From Pseudoroseomonas ludipueritiae (GTDB lineage: Bacteria; Pseudomonadota; Alphaproteobacteria; Acetobacterales; Acetobacteraceae), in contig NZ_JACTUZ010000008.1 in the NCBI RefSeq assembly GCF_014490445.1, forward strand, positions 1-64,000: 64,000 bases of DNA, written 5' to 3'. The translations under genes and the position numbers were made by a program. How positions within the stretch are numbered: position 1 is the first letter of the stretch; each line of letters opens with the position of its first letter. This document shows, piece by piece, positions 58,751-64,000 of this stretch. Under the pieces are notes generated by a model, which was not told the origin of the DNA, did not search any database, and worked only from the letters and a program-made list of their open reading frames with translations.

Positions 58751-59340
58751 AGTATTCACCCGGCATCTACATCCGGGCGCTCGCCGCCGCGGTTCCCTAC
58801 AGGATCCACACCGTGCTCACCGACAACGGCACGCACTTCACCGACCCCACCGGTGGCGGCTGGACGCCTGGGGACATCCGGCAGATGCTGGCGCGCAAGG
58901 AGCCATTCCTCTGCCATGCCTTCGAGCTCGCCTGCGCCGAGCTCAACATCGAGCACAGGCTGACCAAGCCGCGACAACCATGGACGAACGGTCAGGTCGA
59001 GCGCATGAACCGCACCATCAAGGATGCGGCCGTGAAGAGGTTCCACTACGAGAGCCACGATCAGCTCCGCCAGCACCTCGGCGACTTCGTCGCCGCCTAT
59101 AACTTCGCCCGTCGGCTGAAGACTCTACGGGGCCTCACGCCCTACGAGGCCATCTGCAAAACCTGGGCGGAGGAGCCATCCAGGTTCATCCATGACCCGC
59201 ACCACCAAATCCCGGGACCGAACATTTTCGCATTCCACAAGAACCTGCGGGTACATCAACGCCTTCGTGATAATCCCCGACTTCCCCAGCGTGTTTGAAG
59301 CACCCTTATAATAACAAGATTGCGCTGCAAACCGTTTGGG

Positions 59341-60348
59341 ATGCCTGTTATGGTAATCAACAAGACGACGACTGCTATTGTGATCGGCCTAAGCCTCTCT
59401 AGCTATTCTGTAGAAGCTGAGGCCCCGCAAGAGGACCGGATCGACGTCGCCGAAGCGGTCGATCCAATGGTGCTACATGGCGCTCAGAGTTCGGCTGCTA
59501 TCTTCCAAGCAGGAACACTTCCCCGTATCGCAGGCGGCCTATACGAAATTAGTCGTCCTACAACATACGCTGACGGCTATAGGTACTCTCAAAACGTTGG
59601 ATCGCCTTCATTTCCACTCTGCCAGCCAGTGGCTAACTTTGCTTCGGAGGTATCTGCTGCACTGTGCTCCGGAGTACTTGTGTCACGTCGTTGGGTGGCA
59701 ACAGCTGGCCACTGCGCTGACAACGAGGCTTTGCTAGAGCCGCCAAGTGCTCCGATGCGGGTGGTCTTTGGGTTTCGCAATGTTCGGCCAACCTCTCCTG
59801 ACGCACAGCCATCTGCCGCGCCGACAGAGTTCCCGCAGAGTCATGTCTATGATGTCGTGGCAGCATTGGTGGGGCGTCCTCCTAGCGTCAGCCAAGCATC
59901 GAGGTGGGACTGGGCATTGCTGCAACTCGATCGAGACGTTGATCCTGCTGTTGCTGTGGTGGCAGACATGCGGAGATCAGGCGTGATCGAAGTTGGCACT
60001 CCAGTGGTAATTCATAGCCATCCACATGGCTTGGCTCTGAAGTATCAAAAGGCCACTGTTTCAAACTCAGGCCTCTCGGCTCCAAATCAATTAGATAGAG
60101 GATTCTTCACGCTCGGTGGCAGTAGGTCGTACAAAGCGAGTTCCGGCGGGGGCGCCTTCAATGCTTCGACAGGAGAACTTGAAGGTATACTAACGACTGG
60201 CCCTGCGGAAATGGAGTTGGACCAAAGCAAGGAGCCTCAGTGTTGGCGCCTTTGCGTTCCAAAGCCAGGGACAGCCGACACTTGTGACAGAGCCGAGGTT
60301 CTCCGGATCGACATAATTCGGCGCTTTCTCTCATTAGTTCAGCAGTAG
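59341..60348 (+). CDS. secreted trypsin-like serine protease
   Basis: The start is ATG 59341 or 59350; both give a signal peptide (MVINKTTTAIVIGLSLSSYSVEA). The catalytic triad of S1 proteases is visible: His in VSRRWVATAGHCADN near residue 125, Asp in SRWDWALLQLDRDV near 190, and Ser in KASSGGGAFNASTGELEGILTTG near 265, where the usual GDSGG is SSGGG. Six or more Cys residues may form disulphides. It is about 336 aa with a spacer of about 75 residues before the protease domain. AT content is higher than in neighbouring genes, suggesting separate ancestry. It begins only 42 bases after the relic IS481 frame ends. Confidence 0.85.
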   Translation: MPVMVINKTTTAIVIGLSLSSYSVEAEAPQEDRIDVAEAVDPMVLHGAQSSAAIFQAGTLPRIAGGLYEISRPTTYADGYRYSQNVGSPSFPLCQPVANFASEVSAALCSGVLVSRRWVATAGHCADNEALLEPPSAPMRVVFGFRNVRPTSPDAQPSAAPTEFPQSHVYDVVAALVGRPPSVSQASRWDWALLQLDRDVDPAVAVVADMRRSGVIEVGTPVVIHSHPHGLALKYQKATVSNSGLSAPNQLDRGFFTLGGSRSYKASSGGGAFNASTGELEGILTTGPAEMELDQSKEPQCWRLCVPKPGTADTCDRAEVLRIDIIRRFLSLVQQ

Positions 60349-60472
60349 AGGCTCGGTGCATGCACAGAATGGCATGGTGCATTCGCTCACCCTTATTTCT
60401 GAACCGTCACGAATTATATTGACCGCCTACGTACTCGCACTTATTCTATCGTCGCAGCCCGGAGATACAACG

Positions 60473-61015
60473 ATGATGAAAGCGTTGGTCGGCACTGCTT
60501 TAAGTGCTCTGCTGGTCTGGTTCAGCTTCGATAGTTTGGCACAGCCTACAGACAAAGCAGCAGTTCTCCGTGCCCACTGTCCCGAAGACAGCTTCAGGGA
60601 TTTCACAGGGTGGGGAAACTATTGTCCCATTGCGCGGAAAGAGGCTGTAAGGCGGTACAACGAGTTGGTGGATTCAACGACCGAGTCCGTCTGCCTTGTT
60701 GGAACTGTGCAGAGGACTTCTTGGCAGCAGACGAGCAACTGTGGCACTGATCCTGATAAGGATTGGACACATGTCTGCGTCGGTCCTGCTCCATACGATG
60801 GATGGCTCACAATCACATGGGGTGGCGGGTCTGGATTTTGGCAGCCTGCTGTTAAGGCTGGTGAGGTTCGACGCATACTCTGGAAGTCCATCTCGCCTGA
60901 GGAAGATTGGATGGGATGTTATTCCAATACTCCTGTTCCGGCGGACCAATGCACCGCGAGGACAGCTCTCAAACCAAATTGCATGGGTGAGCCGCTGCCG
61001 GGGATCTCGCAGTGA
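60473..61015 (+). CDS. secreted cysteine-rich hypothetical protein (180 aa)
   Basis: The start is ATG 60473, preceded by GGAG at 8 bases and followed by a signal peptide (MMKALVGTALSALLVWFSFDSLAQ). An upstream in-frame start at 60356 would bury the signal. The mature part holds nine Cys residues (AHCPEDS, NYCPIAR, SVCLVG, SNCGTD, HVCVGP, MGCYSN, DQCTAR, PNCMG), consistent with a disulphide-stabilised extracellular protein. I do not recognise a family. It lies about 125 bases downstream of the serine protease and may be co-transcribed. The following 61016-61209 is empty. Confidence 0.65.
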   Translation: MMKALVGTALSALLVWFSFDSLAQPTDKAAVLRAHCPEDSFRDFTGWGNYCPIARKEAVRRYNELVDSTTESVCLVGTVQRTSWQQTSNCGTDPDKDWTHVCVGPAPYDGWLTITWGGGSGFWQPAVKAGEVRRILWKSISPEEDWMGCYSNTPVPADQCTARTALKPNCMGEPLPGISQ

Positions 61016-61209
61016 GGTGTCCGTCGACGAATGCTATGGGACCGTTTAGCCTTCTTACAAACGCGGCAACGTAGCCTTGGCAGTAAAGCTACCGCTTCAG
61101 CCCCATCAAGAGCTGCTATTGCCATCCCGGCTTTCGTACGACGGATGAGAAGAGATGGCACTGATATGTTGGTCGGGATCAGCAACAAGGAAGCTGCCGC
61201 CCCAAGACC

Positions 61210-64000
61210 TTACCCGTGAAAAACAGGAGCAACTCCTCGGGCCATGGCCTCGGCAATGGCGGGCAGGTCGGGCAATATGGCGCGATCTGCGATGAACACA
61301 TTGGATTCCGCTGCGAGCCTGCGAGCTGCCAATGAAGCGCGGCCATTCGTGATCGTCAGCAATAGAGGATCCTGAAGCCATTGATACTTTCGGCTGTAAC
61401 TCGCCTTTGCACGAATGACATCATGAACCGCCTCCTCATCTGTAGAGCCCCCAAGGGTGCGGTGTTTGCACTGACAGATGATTGGCCGCACCGCCGTTCC
61501 CGGAGGTGACCGGAGGACAATGTCAGCACCACCATCACCGCTAGAAGGAGTAGTGAAAGCCTGGAACCCAGCGCGGCGGAACTGGTCCTCCGCCCACGCC
61601 TCGAATTGCTTCCAACCCATGGTGTCCAAGCGATCAAGCTCATCATCCGGCCGCGCGCCATTCATGACGGTGTTCATCATCTGGCTGACTTCTTCTTCGG
61701 TCGGCTGGGTTGAGACCACGATGTCACGACTTAGATTGCGCTTGCGGGCCAGCAACTCGCTTAGCACCAAGTCGTAGGATGCGTCCCCAAGGGTCGGATG
61801 AACTGCGAGCGGCAAATGAATGTTCACGTCGCGGACCTGGCCAATGCGGTAGATGCGATCGCTGCATTGATCCTCGACCGCTGGATTCCACCAGCGCTCC
61901 ATATGCACCACGTGGTTAGCTGCTGTGAGAGTAAGGCCGACACCAGCAGATTTCGGCCCAAGCAGCAGCACATCAAAGCCACGCCCAGTCTGAAAGTCAC
62001 TTTTGATCCTGCTGATTGCCTTGGTCTGAGTGTCACCGTTGATGAGTTGCGGATAGCGCGGCAGGCGATAGCGGTGACGGATGATCTCGCTCAGCACCCG
62101 CTGTCCCATGTGGCTATCAACGAATACCAGGACGCGTTCGCCATTGCGGTGGGCATCATCAAGGATCCCGAACAGTAGGGTGAAGCGCGCTGAGGCGGCG
62201 ATGATGCCTTCATGCTCGGCAGGCGAAGATGGGATGCGCAGATCAGGGTGGAAGGCGACCTTGCGGATCTCCTGGAGGGCTTGCAAGGCAGTCGTGCGCT
62301 TTGCCCGCCGGGAAGCCAGAACGGCATCATAAACCCGCGCTTGCTCCGGCGTCATGAACTGGGTGTGGACGCGCTCGGTCTTCCGAGGCAAGCCTTCCAG
62401 CGTGTCCGCCTTGAATCGCCGCAGCATCACCGCTTCGCAACGGCGTCCATCGATTTCAGTAGGCTCGATCAGCTGGCGGCGAAGTGCTTCAATCTGATCC
62501 TGGCTCGGGCTGGCTTCATAAGTCTTGACGAAATCCTTGGCGCTCATCCCTAAGAAGCCGGGCCAAGCCGTGTCGAGGAGTGACCAGAGGTCCGCCACCG
62601 TATTCTCGATGGGCGTCCCGGTCATCATCACAGTGAAGTCGGCCTGCTGGCATTTGGCTGCGTTGCTGCTGCGGGTTGTGAGCGACTTTACCTTCTGCGC
62701 CTCGTCGTAGATGGCGACTTGGAAGCGCACCTTTCCGAAGGAGAAGTGGTAGTCGCGCAGGGTGTCGTAGGTGGTCAGTACCCAGTCTGCATCAGTCAGC
62801 GCTTGGAGATTCAAGGTATGGGTGCCAATCGCGCCCTCCTTTTCACGCCGGACCTTCAGGGCGCGAAGATGCTGGTCATAGGCAAGCACAGCCCGGCTAC
62901 CGAGCCCAGCCGGGCCCAGATGCTGGGCAATTTCATCACGCCAGTTCTCCAGCAGCTTCTTGGGCGCCACCAGTAGGATCGGCCGTTCACTGCGCGAGCT
63001 ACGGCGCATCCAGTGAAGGAAGGCCAAGACCTGGAAGGTCTTCCCGAGCCCCATGTCGTCGGCGAGCAGCACCCCAGGCATGCCACAGAGATAGGCGCGC
63101 TGCAGCCAGGAGATTCCTTCCGTCTGGTGCGGCAACGGAGTAGTAGGAAGCGCTATTTCGCCAACGCCGCGTGCCAGGCTTCCTTCAGGATCGCGCATGC
63201 GTGCGTTGAACTGGAGATCCTCGGCATTCTGTGCCGCATGCAGCACAAGCAGCTTGGGCGGAGCATCTGGTTCTGGCTTGCTCCCCTCCTTTGCGGGAGG
63301 GCTGACCAAACCGCGCAGCTTAGCCACCGTCTCTTCCAGGTCAGGCAGGAGCAGGATGTCACGACCTTGAAAGTTTACATGACTGAGGCCCTGAACCCGT
63401 GCCTCTTCAATGCTGTCCCGTAAATTGCTGACGTCACTCGCCCGGACCACCAATGGCGGGATGTCGTCCTGGAGCGGGATAGTGAAGACCTCTTCCTCGC
63501 CGCCATCACCGTCGGGGAACCAGTTGCGGTAGACCGGGAGCTTGAAAGAAAGGGTGATGCCGGTCCATTCCCGTACGCCGAGCACCCGCTCACCGTAGTC
63601 CATGGCCTCTTCAACCATGCTGCCGCACAGCACGTCACCGGTGCCACCTGCCTCCTCAATGGCTTCAGTCAGGAAGGCGCGCGGGTTCGTCCGGAAAGCC
63701 GCGCGTGTTGGGGCATCGGACCTGTTAACCTTCTCCACTACGCGGAGGGCCGCGGCCACCGGGGCATCGACCACCACATACACGCCATGATCTAGTCGGT
63801 AGTGGCTGCGGCCACCCTGATTGGCAAACAGCACCGAGCGGAACCTGGCGGCATGCGTCTCCGGCAGCAGTGGCTCCCGCTCTACGGTCACCTCGTCCTG
63901 GGTGAATTCAGCCAGCGGCGGCTGCGGCACGTCCCCGTAGAGCAAGGGCTCAAAGTAGTCGCCCGCTCCGGCTGCCGGCTCGATGGCCAGTCCGGTGGCA
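61210..64000 (-). CDS. SNF2 helicase with C-terminal Mrr-type nuclease domain (5' end outside window)
   Basis: At least 930 codons are present, and the frame is open to the right edge, so the N-terminus is missing. The SNF2 core has PHQTEGISWLQRAYLCGMPGVLLADDMGLGKTFQ (Q motif and Walker A), FQVAIYDEAQKVK (DEAQ), VMMTGTPIENTVADLWSLLD and the C-terminal helicase block VLLLGPKSAGVGLTLTAANHVVHMERWWNPAVEDQCSDRIYRIGQ. The last 120 residues are an Mrr-like restriction domain: MGWKQFEAWAEDQFRRAGFQAF, SGDGGADIVLRSP, IICQCKHR (D...QxK catalytic set). It is probably a phage-defence helicase-nuclease. No partner gene is visible within the window. Confidence 0.9.
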   Translation of the reverse strand, partial: ATGLAIEPAAGAGDYFEPLLYGDVPQPPLAEFTQDEVTVEREPLLPETHAARFRSVLFANQGGRSHYRLDHGVYVVVDAPVAAALRVVEKVNRSDAPTRAAFRTNPRAFLTEAIEEAGGTGDVLCGSMVEEAMDYGERVLGVREWTGITLSFKLPVYRNWFPDGDGGEEEVFTIPLQDDIPPLVVRASDVSNLRDSIEEARVQGLSHVNFQGRDILLLPDLEETVAKLRGLVSPPAKEGSKPEPDAPPKLLVLHAAQNAEDLQFNARMRDPEGSLARGVGEIALPTTPLPHQTEGISWLQRAYLCGMPGVLLADDMGLGKTFQVLAFLHWMRRSSRSERPILLVAPKKLLENWRDEIAQHLGPAGLGSRAVLAYDQHLRALKVRREKEGAIGTHTLNLQALTDADWVLTTYDTLRDYHFSFGKVRFQVAIYDEAQKVKSLTTRSSNAAKCQQADFTVMMTGTPIENTVADLWSLLDTAWPGFLGMSAKDFVKTYEASPSQDQIEALRRQLIEPTEIDGRRCEAVMLRRFKADTLEGLPRKTERVHTQFMTPEQARVYDAVLASRRAKRTTALQALQEIRKVAFHPDLRIPSSPAEHEGIIAASARFTLLFGILDDAHRNGERVLVFVDSHMGQRVLSEIIRHRYRLPRYPQLINGDTQTKAISRIKSDFQTGRGFDVLLLGPKSAGVGLTLTAANHVVHMERWWNPAVEDQCSDRIYRIGQVRDVNIHLPLAVHPTLGDASYDLVLSELLARKRNLSRDIVVSTQPTEEEVSQMMNTVMNGARPDDELDRLDTMGWKQFEAWAEDQFRRAGFQAFTTPSSGDGGADIVLRSPPGTAVRPIICQCKHRTLGGSTDEEAVHDVIRAKASYSRKYQWLQDPLLLTITNGRASLAARRLAAESNVFIADRAILPDLPAIAEAMARGVAPVFHG

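Larger units (their letters stand above)
56459..59298 (+). pseudogene. IS481-family transposase, interrupted by an ISL3 element and a nonsense codon
   Basis: The reading from ATG 56459 is MG, TAG, VHHGSATTTAALRRAIQHSQESLRGLARRYGINPKTVAKWRKR (helix-turn-helix). It continues to GYFHIDIAEVRTEQGKLHLFVAIDRTSKFAFV near 56920 and breaks after ASNFLR near 56996. The rest resumes near 58772 with ALAAAVPYRIHTVLTDNGTHF, then NIEHRLTKPRQPWTNGQVERMNRTIKDA and GLTPYEAICK. All DDE blocks exist, but the gene is split by 1.7 kb of ISL3 DNA. Codon 3 is TAG, probably from CAG. Confidence 0.85.

Overview
The window is GC-rich, with long GC-biased coding frames on both strands. It reads as an accessory region (plasmid, ICE or genomic island) of an alphaproteobacterium. 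The Ti-plasmid-type traA/oriT/traCDG arrangement, the IS repertoire (IS66, IS481, IS5, ISL3, IS110 and IS21 types) and the small 'RRWIVL..DGR.VTLG' proteins suggest something like Acetobacteraceae/Roseomonas, but this is inference and no rRNA or housekeeping gene is present to confirm it. No tRNA, rRNA or CRISPR array was seen.

Layout. (1) 1-3.7 kb: remains of an IS21-type end, then a tight three-gene leftward operon (DUF4258-like protein, unknown 460-aa protein, PD-(D/E)xK nuclease-like protein) and a small rightward gene. (2) 3.7-19.3 kb: a large divergent defence locus. Leftward arm: ankyrin-sigma70 fusion, MORC-type GHKL ATPase, Z1 helicase, DUF4420 PD-(D/E)xK protein and AIPR protein, all overlapping or a few bases apart. 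Rightward arm: ribbon-helix-helix regulator, C5-cytosine methyltransferase, McrB-like AAA ATPase, DUF2357/McrC-like nuclease and Vsr. (3) 19.4-23.2 kb: a two-gene membrane-protein pair, a paralogue of the small gene at 3.4 kb and a 341-aa unknown. (4) 23.4-28.2 kb: a complete 2,999-bp IS66 element with an 8-bp target duplication. It carries a passenger gene and has landed exactly between the ribosome binding site and the GTG start of a GmrSD-like (DUF262/DUF1524) restriction gene. (5) 28.4-35.8 kb: conjugation module (TraA relaxase, oriT candidate, DUF4268 pseudogene, traC, traD, frameshifted traG) and an AbrB/Doc toxin-antitoxin pair whose Doc gene is fused to an IS21 istA fragment. (6) 36.1-54.2 kb: a secreted M35-like metalloprotease, two giant overlapping genes (3166 and 1852 aa) with no recognisable family, a matrixin-like protease and a Cys-rich secreted protein. 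(7) 54.3-59.3 kb: an IS graveyard, including an ISL3 element nested inside an IS481 element. (8) 59.3-64 kb: a secreted trypsin-like protease, a secreted Cys-rich protein and a SNF2 helicase-Mrr nuclease running off the right edge.

How the parts may work together. The methyltransferase, Vsr, McrB-like and DUF2357 genes look like a LlaJI/BsuMI-style restriction-modification unit. The MORC/Z1/DUF4420/AIPR arm matches the gene company described for prokaryotic MORC ATPases in restriction operons. The unusual part is a dedicated ankyrin-sigma70 protein as first gene of that arm, and an inverted-repeat operator over the promoter of the divergent arm, which starts with a ribbon-helix-helix regulator. 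Together these suggest a switchable defence regulon. The giant gene pair flanked by secreted proteases is the least explained part of the window.
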